A DNA stretch of 52,461 nt from Bacteroidota bacterium. GTDB lineage: Bacteria; Bacteroidota; Bacteroidia; B-17B0; Aurantibacillaceae. The stretch covers positions 1-52,461 of the forward strand of contig JACCXH010000036.1 of assembly GCA_013697245.1 (NCBI GenBank), read 5' to 3'. Each line of letters begins with the position of its first letter. The stretch's first letter is position 1. The notes below the pieces were generated by a model. The model was not told the origin of the DNA. It saw only the letters and a list, made by a program, of their open reading frames with translations, and searched no databases. Position numbers and translations under genes: made by a program. Shown piece after piece: positions 14,636-24,014 of the stretch.

Positions 14636-16759
14636 TTACTCTTTTATAAATTTTGTAACCGAAGTTTTATTACTTGCTTTTATTGTTAGGAAATAAACAC
14701 CTGTTTTTAATTCATTTACATTCAAAATAAAATTATTCAGATTTTCAGTTTCTTTTATAAGGATTGATCTGCCTAAAAGATCTTTAATTTCAATTTGTAA
14801 TTTTTCATTACTTATTTTATCTGACTTAATATTTAATTCTGAATTTGTAGGATTTGGATAAACAACTGTGGAATTAATATTGTTGTTTTTGGTATTTTCT
14901 TTAATTCCAACTGGACTAAATAAACTCCAAAGCTCTAATCCATTTACCCCATCATTTGCAAAAAAGAATAACCTATTATTTGAAATTACAGGCTTATAAA
15001 TACTATAAGCAGTTATGCCGGAATAAGGATATTCTATAAATGCTGAACCTGACCCCTGTTTAATGTCATAAACAATAGTTCCTGCATCTGTTCCATCAGT
15101 TTCGCAAAGTTCGTAGCCGTTGGAAGGGGTTGAAGCAAGAAAATAAGCCTTGTTATTTAAAAGTACATTTTGAAAATTCCCCCAGCCGTTAGTGACATTT
15201 GAATGAGGAATATTTTGTAAATTTCCGGTAAAATTTTGTTTAATGTGGCTGCTTAAATCTATATTTGAAGCTTCATATACTGAATTGGATTTAGTAAAAT
15301 AAATAAGTTTATTATTTATCACTGGAAAAGAATTTTGCAGCAAGGGTTCATTAAAAATTTTCGTGGTGTCGTAAAATGTGCCGCTTGGCGTTCCGTCAGA
15401 TAAAAGCATTCTTGTAAAATACAAAACAAAATTATTTTGAGTTATTTGTTTAAAAATTAAAGGTTCAAGATAGCCGGTCGTAGCCGCAGTAATTTGCTTA
15501 AATAATGAAATTGTTGCAACCGTATTATTTATTTCATAAATATAAATTAGGTCATTTGGTATGGCCGCTAAACCAACAACAAAATATATTTTGTTGTTAA
15601 ATTCAAAGGGTAAAGTTGATAAAGTTAGATTTCCATTTGGGATTTGTGAAGCATTGTTTTGAATTGTTCCAGCAAGGGTGCCATCAGTTTCGTAAAGAGT
15701 AAAAGCCGATCCTAAAGTAACGCTAAAATACATTTTGTTATTTAATTTTTTTACATTAAAATATGTTGATCCACTGCCAGGCGTAGCATCTTTTAGCATA
15801 AATGTTCCAGCATTTGTTCCATCACTCCTCCATATTTCAGATCCATGAATACCATCATTAGCGCTAAAAATAATAAGATTATTTAAAGTACCAATATATG
15901 AAATACTACTATTATTAGTACTGGGATTAATGTCTTTAACCTGTGTAGTTCCACCAGTGGTTCCATCAGTAATCCATAATTCATTACCTGTAAACTGTTC
16001 GTAGGCTGTAAAAAAAGTCTTACCGTTTATTGTCTTTAACACATAAGGATTTGAGCCTGTGATACCAAGGCAAATATCCTTAAGTAGATAAGTTCCTAGA
16101 TTAGTCCCATCTGAAAACCATAATTCAGAACCAGTAATTCCATCGTTGGCTACAAAACAAATACTATCTCCTGAGATTTGGTTTATTAATGCATAAGAGA
16201 TACCATTGTTTGTTCCTGGATTAATATCCTTTAATTGCATAGTTCCGGCAGTTGTCCCATCACTAACATATAATTCATTCCCTAAAATAGAATCGGTAGC
16301 ACTAAAGTAAAATTTATTTTTACATGCTTGTAAATTTTGTGGTAATGATGATTTGCTTCCTGAATTGATGTCTTTAAGAAGATTGTTACCGCCTGACGTG
16401 CCATTATTTACCCAAAGTTCTCTTCCATTTAATCCATCAGCCCCTGAATAATAAAAATTATTATTAAATTGAAGAAAAGCATAATAATCATAAATATTTG
16501 GAGTAATATCAAATGTGTTGCTAGTTGAACCATCACTATACCAATAATGATAATTGAAAGATGTAAAAAGAACACCATTTAAAGCTGGTCGCATTTCAGA
16601 AACAGATACGGTAGGCGCCTGATTTCCCCATGGTACTGGCTTGCTGAGCAAAACGCCATTTGCTGTGCCAGGAAAAATATCCATAACCATTTGTGGTTGC
16701 TGCGAAAACGAGTAGCTAAAAAAGTGACAAACGATTAAAAATAGAATAATTTTTCTCAT
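14636..16759 (-). CDS. ELWxxDGT-repeat secreted protein with T9SS type A sorting domain
   Basis: A 707-residue secreted protein. The signal peptide ends about residue 19 ('SYSFSQ'). It carries seven or eight ~45-residue repeats with the signature ELWxxDGT: 'ELWVNNGTSGG', 'ELYVSDGTTAG', 'ELWFSDGTNLG', 'ELWITDGTTGG', 'EIWRSDGTNAG', 'TLYETDGTLAG', 'ELCETDGTDAG'. These probably form a beta-propeller. The last ~75 residues ('VVYPNPTNSELNI...LKTGVYFLTI..VTKFIKE') are a type A sorting domain. ELWxxDGT proteins are common in Bacteroidota but lack a known function. It is convergent with the phosphatase gene, 17 bp apart. Confidence 0.92.
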   Translation of the reverse strand: MRKIILFLIVCHFFSYSFSQQPQMVMDIFPGTANGVLLSKPVPWGNQAPTVSVSEMRPALNGVLFTSFNYHYWYSDGSTSNTFDITPNIYDYYAFLQFNNNFYYSGADGLNGRELWVNNGTSGGNNLLKDINSGSKSSLPQNLQACKNKFYFSATDSILGNELYVSDGTTAGTMQLKDINPGTNNGISYALINQISGDSICFVANDGITGSELWFSDGTNLGTYLLKDICLGITGSNPYVLKTINGKTFFTAYEQFTGNELWITDGTTGGTTQVKDINPSTNNSSISYIGTLNNLIIFSANDGIHGSEIWRSDGTNAGTFMLKDATPGSGSTYFNVKKLNNKMYFSVTLGSAFTLYETDGTLAGTIQNNASQIPNGNLTLSTLPFEFNNKIYFVVGLAAIPNDLIYIYEINNTVATISLFKQITAATTGYLEPLIFKQITQNNFVLYFTRMLLSDGTPSGTFYDTTKIFNEPLLQNSFPVINNKLIYFTKSNSVYEASNIDLSSHIKQNFTGNLQNIPHSNVTNGWGNFQNVLLNNKAYFLASTPSNGYELCETDGTDAGTIVYDIKQGSGSAFIEYPYSGITAYSIYKPVISNNRLFFFANDGVNGLELWSLFSPVGIKENTKNNNINSTVVYPNPTNSELNIKSDKISNEKLQIEIKDLLGRSILIKETENLNNFILNVNELKTGVYFLTIKASNKTSVTKFIKE

Positions 16760-16817
16760 TATTTAATCAAACGATTTTAATGGTAAATTATTGTTTGAGA
16801 GAGCTAGAAATTTTTTA

Positions 16818-17627
16818 TTAACCTAACACTGTTTCCTTTATCAAAACAAAAATGCCTACTGCTAATGTAAACCAACCAAAAGCGGGTTTTAATTTTTGTG
16901 CAGAAAATTTATTTGATAATAAACTTCCTAGTAAAATTCCAATAGCACAAGTAGCAGAAATACTTAATAAAAAAGTCCAGTCAATTTTTTGAGTGCCGAT
17001 GTTTCCGGTAAAACCAATTAAAGAATTTATTGCAATAATGCATAAAGAGGTGCCAATTGCTTTCTTAAATTTTAATCTTAAAAAGAAAATTAAAACGGGT
17101 ACAATAATAAAACCACCGCCTGCGCCTACAAAGCCGGTAATAAAACCTACACAAATGCCCAATAAAATTACAAAAGGAACTCCCATTGGGCTTTTTGCAA
17201 ACTCATCCCATTTCACATCGTTAATGGTATTTGGTTTTCTTTTTTTGATCATACTATAAGATGAACATAAGATAAGAATAGAAAAGGTAACCATGATCAA
17301 AGTATGTTTTGTTAACTCTAAACCAAATGGGTACAACACTTCCGGGATGGCCGGCATTACAAATTTCCTTACACAAAAAACGGTGATCATAGACGCGATG
17401 GCAAATTGTAAAATAGCTTCAGCGCTTAACTCTCCTTTTCGTAAATACGAAATGGCGCCAATTAAAGACGTTAAACCAACAATAAATAACGAGTAAGAGG
17501 TTGCCATATCGGCACTGTAACACATTAGGTAAACCAAAACCGGTACACCAAGTATAGAGCCGCCGCCACCTATCAATCCAAGGATCAAACCTATTAATAA
17601 AAAAGCTATAAAGCCGGCAACGATCAA
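16818..17627 (-). CDS. TSUP (TauE/SafE) family inner-membrane transporter
   Basis: A 269-residue membrane protein with about eight membrane helices in two homologous halves. Each half has a glycine-rich re-entrant motif: '[15 protein letters not shown]' at about 20-35 and '[16 protein letters not shown]' near 165-180. The TauE/SafE family exports sulfite, sulfoacetate or other organosulfur and organic anions; the substrate cannot be read here. The start is a TTG whose last bases overlap the aspS stop (TTGA), so translation is probably coupled to aspS. No sulfur-metabolism gene is adjacent. Confidence 0.88.
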   Translation of the reverse strand: MIVAGFIAFLLIGLILGLIGGGGSILGVPVLVYLMCYSADMATSYSLFIVGLTSLIGAISYLRKGELSAEAILQFAIASMITVFCVRKFVMPAIPEVLYPFGLELTKHTLIMVTFSILILCSSYSMIKKRKPNTINDVKWDEFAKSPMGVPFVILLGICVGFITGFVGAGGGFIIVPVLIFFLRLKFKKAIGTSLCIIAINSLIGFTGNIGTQKIDWTFLLSISATCAIGILLGSLLSNKFSAQKLKPAFGWFTLAVGIFVLIKETVLG

Positions 17628-19402
17628 TTTTTCTTAATTACGTTTTCGATATTGAGTTCTTTTAATTGTTCGTCGGTAATTTCGCTTGGGGCATCTATCA
17701 TCAGATCTCTACCCGAATTGTTTTTAGGGAAAGCAATAAAATCACGAATGCTATCTGCGCCACCAAACATTGAGCACAACCTGTCAAAACCCAAAGCAAT
17801 ACCACCATGCGGCGGTGCGCCAAATTCAAAGGCGTTCATTAAAAAACCAAATTGTTTTTGCGCTTCCTCTTTTGTGAAGCCTAATACATCAAACATTTTT
17901 GCTTGTAAGTTTTTATTGTGGATACGAATACTTCCTCCACCAATCTCAACGCCGTTAATTATAATATCATAGGCATTGGCTCTAACAGCTCCGGGATCGG
18001 CGTTCAGTAATTCAATGTCCTCAGGTTTTGGTGATGTAAACGGATGATGTTTGGCATGCCATCTTCCGGCCAAGGATGCTAACAAATTCTGATCACCTTC
18101 ATTCCATTCCAGCAACGGAAAATCAATAACCCATAAACAAGAGAATTTATTTTTGTCACGTAAGCCTAATTTATTTCCCATTTCCAAACGCAATTCGCTG
18201 GCAGCTTTTCTTGTTTTTTCTTCTGCACCAGCTAGCACTAAAATAAGATCGCCTTTTTCTGCACCACAAGCTGTTGCCCAATTTTTTAAAGCCTCTTCGT
18301 TATAAAATTTATCAACGCTTGATTTTAATGTGCCGTCTGTATTTACGCGTGCATAAACTAAGCCCGTAGCGCCAATTTGCGGACGCTTTACCCATTCGGT
18401 CAACTCATCTAATTGTTTACGTGTATATTCTGAAGCACCTTTTGCGCATATGGCAAGTACTGCTTCTGCATCATCAAACACTTTAAAGTTTGCACCTTTT
18501 ACTAAAGTTTTAAGATCAATCAATTTCATTTCAAAACGCGTATCGGGCTTATCGTTACCATAATATTTCATGGCATCGGCATAAGTCATTCTTGGTAAAG
18601 TTGGAATATCAATTCCTTTGATCGTTTTAAATAAATATTTCACTAAACCTTCAAAGGTTTGCAAAATATCTTCCTGTTCAATAAAACTCATTTCGCAATC
18701 TATCTGCGTAAATTCCGGTTGCCTGTCGGCGCGCAGATCTTCATCTCTAAAACATTTTACAATTTGATAATACCTGTCGAAACCACTCACCATTAGTAAT
18801 TGTTTAAAGGTTTGCGGACTTTGCGGCAATGCATAAAATTGGTTTGGGTTCATTCTGCTTGGTACTACAAAGTCGCGTGCGCCTTCGGGCGTTGATTTAA
18901 TAAGTACTGGTGTTTCTACTTCGAGGAAATTTAATTTATCTAAATAGTTGCGTGTTTCAATGGCAAGACGGTGACGTAATTCTAAATTCTTGCGTACAAC
19001 ATTTCTTCTTAGGTCCAGGTAACGGTATTTCATGCGCAACTCATCGCCGCCATCTGTTTCATCTTCTATCGTAAAAGGTGGAGTTAATGAGCCGTTAAGC
19101 ACTTCAATATTTTGGAGTTTAATTTCAATTTCACCGGTTGCTAAATTCTTATTTTTACTTTCTCTTTCAATAACGGTGCCGGTAACTTTTAATACCATTT
19201 CCCGTGTTAAGCCTTCTTGTCCAAGAATTTTGCTATTCTCATCATCGCCCGAAAAAATAAGTTGGGTTATACCGTACCTATCTCTTAGATCGATAAACGT
19301 AGCGCCGCCAAGTTTACGGGTTTTTTGCACCCAGCCACATAATGTAACTGTTTTATTTATATCTGAGATCCTTAATTCGCCGCAAGTATGAGTTCGTAAC
19401 AT
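17624..19402 (-). CDS. aspS: Aspartyl-tRNA synthetase
   Basis: A 592-residue class II aminoacyl-tRNA synthetase of the long bacterial type. An N-terminal OB-fold anticodon-binding domain (about 1-110, '[15 protein letters not shown]') is followed by a catalytic core with '[19 protein letters not shown]', '[13 protein letters not shown]', motif 2 '[19 protein letters not shown]', an inserted GAD domain (about 290-410), and motif 3 'GIALGFDRL' near the end. It charges tRNA(Asp); whether it also charges tRNA(Asn) cannot be told from this window. It overlaps the downstream TSUP gene by four bases. Its promoter should lie in 19403-19517, shared divergently with the PstS-like gene. Confidence 0.97.
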   Translation of the reverse strand: MLRTHTCGELRISDINKTVTLCGWVQKTRKLGGATFIDLRDRYGITQLIFSGDDENSKILGQEGLTREMVLKVTGTVIERESKNKNLATGEIEIKLQNIEVLNGSLTPPFTIEDETDGGDELRMKYRYLDLRRNVVRKNLELRHRLAIETRNYLDKLNFLEVETPVLIKSTPEGARDFVVPSRMNPNQFYALPQSPQTFKQLLMVSGFDRYYQIVKCFRDEDLRADRQPEFTQIDCEMSFIEQEDILQTFEGLVKYLFKTIKGIDIPTLPRMTYADAMKYYGNDKPDTRFEMKLIDLKTLVKGANFKVFDDAEAVLAICAKGASEYTRKQLDELTEWVKRPQIGATGLVYARVNTDGTLKSSVDKFYNEEALKNWATACGAEKGDLILVLAGAEEKTRKAASELRLEMGNKLGLRDKNKFSCLWVIDFPLLEWNEGDQNLLASLAGRWHAKHHPFTSPKPEDIELLNADPGAVRANAYDIIINGVEIGGGSIRIHNKNLQAKMFDVLGFTKEEAQKQFGFLMNAFEFGAPPHGGIALGFDRLCSMFGGADSIRDFIAFPKNNSGRDLMIDAPSEITDEQLKELNIENVIKKN

Positions 19403-19517
19403 ATCTGAAATTTAGGTTAAAAATAATGACTTTTAGCCAAAGTAAATTAAAGAATTGATAATAATTTATTAAGATAAAAAAGACATTGCTATTTTAATTT
19501 AGGTGTTTATTTAACCT

Positions 19518-20384
19518 ATGAGAAAACTATTTCTTTTATTGATAACACCTCTGGTTTTAGGCCGTTGTGGCGAAAAACTACCAGAACCGGTAAGAAACAC
19601 CGATAGCGCAGTAGATGTGGGACTGATAAGGATAAAAGGAAGCGAAACGGCGCGCAAAATAATTACGTCTATTGACGAATTTTATAAAAAAACAAATTCC
19701 AAAATACCTGTAGAATATAGTGGTGGCGGATCGAACCTGGGAATAATGAGCATGATGCATGGAGATGCAGATGTGATATTTGTTTCGCGCGATCTGAATA
19801 ATGAAGAGCTAAGTTATTTTAATGGAAAAAAGTACACTATTGATACAATTGCAATAGATGGCCTGGCAATAGTGGTAAACCATAAAAATCCGCTCAAGAA
19901 CATAAATTTGGCGCAGCTAAAAGACATTTATGAAGGCAAAATATTAAACTGGAAAGATGTGGGGGGGCCAAATCAACCCATAAAAGTTTATTCAAGAGAA
20001 TCTACATCGGGTACTTATTCTATGTTTAAAGAAAAAGTTTTATATAATGGTAATTGCCTTGCCACCCATATCAGTAAAACTTATAATGAGGATATTGTGG
20101 ATGGGATAAAACAGGATTTTTATGGCATCGGTTATGTTGGTGTAGGTTACACATTGGGCAATGAGTTAAAAGTTTTAGGCTTATTAGACTCTTTAAATAA
20201 AAACCCAATCACCCCCGATTATTCTACCATTAAAACCGGTGAGTATCCTTTAAAAAGATTTATAATTATTATTTATGACGGGACAAATGAAAAAATAAAA
20301 AATTATATTTCCTGCATTCATAATAAAAATACCTATAAGATAATTAACGAATCGGGATTTATTCCATACAAGAATATTCAATAA
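19518..20384 (+). CDS. PstS-like periplasmic substrate-binding protein (phosphate family)
   Basis: A 288-residue binding protein of the PstS type II periplasmic fold. It shows 'IRIKGSETARKIITSI', 'VEYSGGGSNLGI', 'GDADVIFVSRDL', 'LKDIYEGKILNWKDVGGP' and 'RESTSGTYSMFKEKVL', which are the phosphate-contact and hinge segments of the family. The N-terminus is hydrophobic with Cys17 ('PLVLGRCGEK'). This resembles a lipobox, but Arg at -1 is abnormal, so lipidation is doubtful. No pstABC, phoU or two-component genes are adjacent, so it may serve a distant transporter or act as a sensor. It is convergent with the GSCFA gene, 4 bp apart. Confidence 0.8.
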   Translation: MRKLFLLLITPLVLGRCGEKLPEPVRNTDSAVDVGLIRIKGSETARKIITSIDEFYKKTNSKIPVEYSGGGSNLGIMSMMHGDADVIFVSRDLNNEELSYFNGKKYTIDTIAIDGLAIVVNHKNPLKNINLAQLKDIYEGKILNWKDVGGPNQPIKVYSRESTSGTYSMFKEKVLYNGNCLATHISKTYNEDIVDGIKQDFYGIGYVGVGYTLGNELKVLGLLDSLNKNPITPDYSTIKTGEYPLKRFIIIIYDGTNEKIKNYISCIHNKNTYKIINESGFIPYKNIQ

Positions 20385-20388
20385 TTTA

Positions 20389-21336
20389 TCAGAACTCGAT
20401 ATTAGGAAGAGCTTTTTTTAATTCTTCTTTTTGCTTGGTAATAAAATCTTTTAGTTTTTGCTGTTCTTCACTTCCTGTGCTCATTTCACGATGATTTTGA
20501 GCTGTGCAGAGTTTATTTATCTGTTTGTTTAGCAAAACAGTTTGTTCATTAAAACAGGTTTCTGAGAATTTTTCCCAAATATAATTCACAGCCATGTCGT
20601 TTGGATGAGCAAGATCTTCTTTATAAAAACGGTAATCGCGCAGATCATCATTTACCAATTCATAAGCCGGAAAATAATAACAGTTTTTATTTTGTTTGAT
20701 CAATTCATGCACCGCTAAAATTAAAGTACATTTGCTGAGGTTATTTTCTACAACACCATCTTTTAAATATTTTACCGGTGAAACAGTAAAAATGATCTTT
20801 AATTTGGGATTAAAAACTTGCAGTTTTTTTATTAAGCCGGTATAAGCCGAAACAATTTCAATAACAGCCAATAAATTTTTTTCAAAGATCTGTTGTGGTT
20901 GTTTATGACAATTAGCAACTACTTGCCCCGTGGTTAGATGGTGGTAAAAAAAAGCAGTTCCAAAAGTAATTATTAAAAGATCGCTTTCTTTTAAATGATC
21001 ATTGGCTTTTTTTGTCTTTGCGTTTATTTTTTCTTTTAACGCTTTTGGTGATGGTGCATTTATGGATGTGTGATGAAGATAACTGTAAAAAAGCCCGTTT
21101 CGCGTTAAAATAAAATTATCGCTTAAATCCTTTAGATTTAAAACATCTGTTAAACACTGATGAATGCTTGCGGGATTAAATAAAATACCGTTTGGATTTG
21201 AAGCTATTTTAAATTTATGCTGCTCCAACAAGTTTCCCATATTTTCGGAAAAGCAGGAGCCTATCAAAAATAAATTGTGTTTATGATCGATATCGAAAGG
21301 AAATTTTGGCGGCGTATAGTTTAAATGGAATTGCAT
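20389..21336 (-). CDS. GSCFA-domain protein (SGNH-hydrolase-like)
   Basis: A 315-residue protein of the GSCFA family, common in Bacteroidota and uncharacterised. The signature 'NLFLIGSCFSENMG' is at about 22-35 (Ser in place of the usual final Ala) and 'SNPNGILFNPASI' follows. 'DLLIITFGTAFFYHH' sits near 128-142, 'IIFTVSPVKYLKDG' near 190, and 'HPNDMAVNYIW' near 250, consistent with SGNH-fold catalytic blocks. There is no signal peptide. It starts 2 bp after the cca-like gene and is certainly cotranscribed. The last ~50 residues are a charged helix. Confidence 0.88.
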   Translation of the reverse strand: MQFHLNYTPPKFPFDIDHKHNLFLIGSCFSENMGNLLEQHKFKIASNPNGILFNPASIHQCLTDVLNLKDLSDNFILTRNGLFYSYLHHTSINAPSPKALKEKINAKTKKANDHLKESDLLIITFGTAFFYHHLTTGQVVANCHKQPQQIFEKNLLAVIEIVSAYTGLIKKLQVFNPKLKIIFTVSPVKYLKDGVVENNLSKCTLILAVHELIKQNKNCYYFPAYELVNDDLRDYRFYKEDLAHPNDMAVNYIWEKFSETCFNEQTVLLNKQINKLCTAQNHREMSTGSEEQQKLKDFITKQKEELKKALPNIEF

Positions 21337-21338
21337 TT

Positions 21339-22748
21339 TTATTTTGGTTTCACTTCTTCAAATTTTTTATCCAGAAATTTTTTTGCACTATCATAATTGT
21401 TCTCAACTTCTCCATCTAAAATAGCATCTTTTAAAGAATTCTTTAAGATCCCAATTTCTTTTCCGGGCGCCAGATTATAAAGCTTCATAATATCTTCGCC
21501 ACTAATAGGTGGTTGCCAGTTCCTGATCTTATCTTTTTCTTCGAGTTCAACAAGTTTTTTGCGAACAATTTCAAAGTTCAACATATAGCGTTTTACTTTG
21601 TTGGGATTTTTTGTAGTGATATCGCTTTCGCATAAAAGCATTAGGTCATCAATTTCTTCGCCGGCATCAAACAACAAACGTCTAACTGCGCTATCGGTTA
21701 CCTCTGTTTTAGCAAGTACGATTGGGCGTAAATGAAGCTCTACTAATTTTTGCACGTACTTCATTTTTTCGTTAAGTGGTAGTTTTAAATTGGTAAAGAT
21801 CTTTGGTACCATACGGGCACCTTTATCTTCATGACCATGAAAGGTAAAGCCGTGACCTTCTTCAAAACGTTTGGTGGCAGGTTTTGCAATATCATGTAAA
21901 ATAGCGGCCCAGCGTAACCAAAGGTTATCACTTTTTTTTGCGGTATTATCCAACACTTCCAAAGTGTGGTAAAAATTATCTTTGTGCGATAAGCCGTTGA
22001 TTACTTCAACGCCCTGTAATTTTACCATTTCAGGAAAAATAATGTGTAGCAAACCGGTATCAAATAATAATTTAAAACCAATTGACGGAACCGGAGAAAG
22101 AATAATTTTATTAAGCTCATCCGTTATTCTTTCTTTGGAAACAATTTTTATCCTTTCCTTTTGCCATATAATGGCCATTCGCGATTTTTCTTCTATTTCA
22201 AAACCAAGCTGTGATGAAAACCTTATAGCGCGCATCATTCGCAAAGGATCATCGCTGTATGTTATTTCGGGTTCAAGTGGTGTGCGAATAATTTTATTTT
22301 CCAGGTCCTGCATTCCATTAAAGGGGTCGAGTAATTTCCCGAAATTATTTTTCGAAAGCCCAATAGCCAGAGCATTAATGGTAAAATCTCTTCGGTTTTG
22401 ATCGTCTTCCAATGTTCCATCTTCAACAATGGGTTTGCGGGAATCGCGACTATAACTTTCTTTGCGGGCACCAACAAATTCTATCTCAAGATCGTTATAC
22501 TTCACCTGCGCGGTACCAAAATTTTTAAAAGTAGAAAGGTGTGAGCCGTCGCCTAATTTTTTATGTAAAGATGTTGCAAGGTCTATTCCTTTGCCGATTG
22601 TCACAATATCAATATCCTTACTGTTACGTTTCAAAAAAATATCCCGCACGTATCCGCCAATAGCATATGCATCAACGTTTTGGGCGTCGGCACATTCCTT
22701 TATCTGTTTAAAAATATCCTCGTTTAAGAATGGGTACATTTGACCCAT
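21339..22748 (-). CDS. CCA tRNA nucleotidyltransferase / poly(A) polymerase family with HD domain
   Basis: A 469-residue class II nucleotidyltransferase. The head domain has 'AIGGYVRDIFL' and the catalytic 'SKDIDIVTIG' (DxD), followed by 'RRDFTINALAIGL' and 'DDPLRMMRAIRFSSQLGF' (RNA-binding and flexible regions). The C-terminal HD domain has 'WAAILHDIAKP' with the H-D pair and 'FHGHEDKGARM'. These features fit CCA-adding enzymes with a phosphohydrolase domain. The ATG at 22748 overlaps a TACTTTTA promoter-like box (22755-22748), so translation may instead begin at the ATG at 22739 (residue 4). It is upstream of and coupled to the GSCFA gene. Confidence 0.92.
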   Translation of the reverse strand: MGQMYPFLNEDIFKQIKECADAQNVDAYAIGGYVRDIFLKRNSKDIDIVTIGKGIDLATSLHKKLGDGSHLSTFKNFGTAQVKYNDLEIEFVGARKESYSRDSRKPIVEDGTLEDDQNRRDFTINALAIGLSKNNFGKLLDPFNGMQDLENKIIRTPLEPEITYSDDPLRMMRAIRFSSQLGFEIEEKSRMAIIWQKERIKIVSKERITDELNKIILSPVPSIGFKLLFDTGLLHIIFPEMVKLQGVEVINGLSHKDNFYHTLEVLDNTAKKSDNLWLRWAAILHDIAKPATKRFEEGHGFTFHGHEDKGARMVPKIFTNLKLPLNEKMKYVQKLVELHLRPIVLAKTEVTDSAVRRLLFDAGEEIDDLMLLCESDITTKNPNKVKRYMLNFEIVRKKLVELEEKDKIRNWQPPISGEDIMKLYNLAPGKEIGILKNSLKDAILDGEVENNYDSAKKFLDKKFEEVKPK

Positions 22749-22819
22749 AAAAGTACGACTTTAACTCTAAAAACTGTAAATATTATTGCTGTAAAAGCGT
22801 GAAGATCGCGGGTGATCAA

Positions 22820-23986
22820 TTACTTTTTTAATTCAGAGCGCCTTTTGTTCTCTTTCATGATAAGGTTAAGTTCCCTGCCTGTTTGGCCTTTCACGCTGGT
22901 ATTTTCCTGAGCCCTTCTTATTAAATAAGGAAGCACTTCTTTTACCGGGCCGTATGGCACATATTTAGCCACATTATAATTATTTAATGAAAGGTTAAAA
23001 CTAATATGATCGCTCATGCCAAAAAGCTGCGAAAAATAAATGCGTTTGTCGGACGGAGAAATATTCTTTTGCTGCATGAGCTCTACAAGGTACAAACTAC
23101 TTTTTTCGTTGTGTGTTCCGGCGCAAAGGCCTATAACATCAATGTTTTCGATACACAATTTTAAAGCCTGGTTATAATCTTTATCACTGGCTTCTTTACT
23201 TGGTTGAATAGGGGAGGTATAACCCATTTCCTGAGCACGTTTTCTCTCTTTTTCCATATAAGCACCTCTTACTAATTTTGCGCCAATGTGGTAACCGTTA
23301 GTTTTTCCGTGCTTAATAGTTTCGGTTAAATAACTTAATCTGTCGTGCCTGTAAAATTGGTAAGTATTATAAATAATAGCTTTGTTCTTATTATAAAGGG
23401 CCATATTCTCATTTGCCAAGTCATCAATGGCTGGCTGGATCCAGCTTTCTTCGGCATCTATAAAAATGGCCTGGTTACTTTCGTATGCTCCGCTACAGAT
23501 CCTACCAACACGATCTTTTACGCGCGCCCACTCTTGCTGTTCAGCGTCTGTCAATGTTTTTTTTGCACTAACTTTTTCAAGAAGGTCGAAACGTGCTAAA
23601 CCGGTTACCTTGAAAACACAAAATGGGATATTTACATCGCTTTTTGCTTTTTTAATGGTATCTAATGTTTCTTCAAGGCAATGGTCAAAATCTTTTTCGC
23701 TTTCTTTTCCTTCAACACTATAATCTAAAATTGTACCAATGTTATATTTACCGAGCTCGCCAATGGTTACAGAACAATCGTGAATAGTTTCGCCGCCCAC
23801 AAACTGTTTAAAGATAGTGCCTTTGATAAGGCCTCTGAAACCAACATTTAATGCCAGCGGACCAAAGTTAGCACCCATTTTTACCAAAAGAGGGTTGCCA
23901 ATTAATTTAAACAGCCAATAAGAGCGTTTTAATTCGGGATTTGTTTTTGCTTTAAAAGCGTTTTCTGTATTTTCGAAGGAAACCAT
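22820..23986 (-). CDS. Proline dehydrogenase (FAD)
   Basis: A 388-residue monofunctional proline dehydrogenase that oxidises proline to pyrroline-5-carboxylate and passes electrons to the quinone pool. The barrel strands are visible in 'PFCVFKVTGLARFDLLEK', 'IFIDAEESWIQPAIDD', 'GYHIGAKLVRGAYMEKERKR' and 'GLCAGTHNEKSSLYL', with the signature near the C-terminus 'LIRRAQENTSVKGQ', where the paired arginines bind the substrate carboxylate. Length fits the Bacteroidota form. No pyrroline-5-carboxylate dehydrogenase gene is next to it. It lies 28 bp downstream of the M16 peptidase gene on the same strand. Confidence 0.93.
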   Translation of the reverse strand: MVSFENTENAFKAKTNPELKRSYWLFKLIGNPLLVKMGANFGPLALNVGFRGLIKGTIFKQFVGGETIHDCSVTIGELGKYNIGTILDYSVEGKESEKDFDHCLEETLDTIKKAKSDVNIPFCVFKVTGLARFDLLEKVSAKKTLTDAEQQEWARVKDRVGRICSGAYESNQAIFIDAEESWIQPAIDDLANENMALYNKNKAIIYNTYQFYRHDRLSYLTETIKHGKTNGYHIGAKLVRGAYMEKERKRAQEMGYTSPIQPSKEASDKDYNQALKLCIENIDVIGLCAGTHNEKSSLYLVELMQQKNISPSDKRIYFSQLFGMSDHISFNLSLNNYNVAKYVPYGPVKEVLPYLIRRAQENTSVKGQTGRELNLIMKENKRRSELKK

Positions 23987-24014
23987 ATTTTAAATTAGAT
24001 TTTTGAACAAGGAT

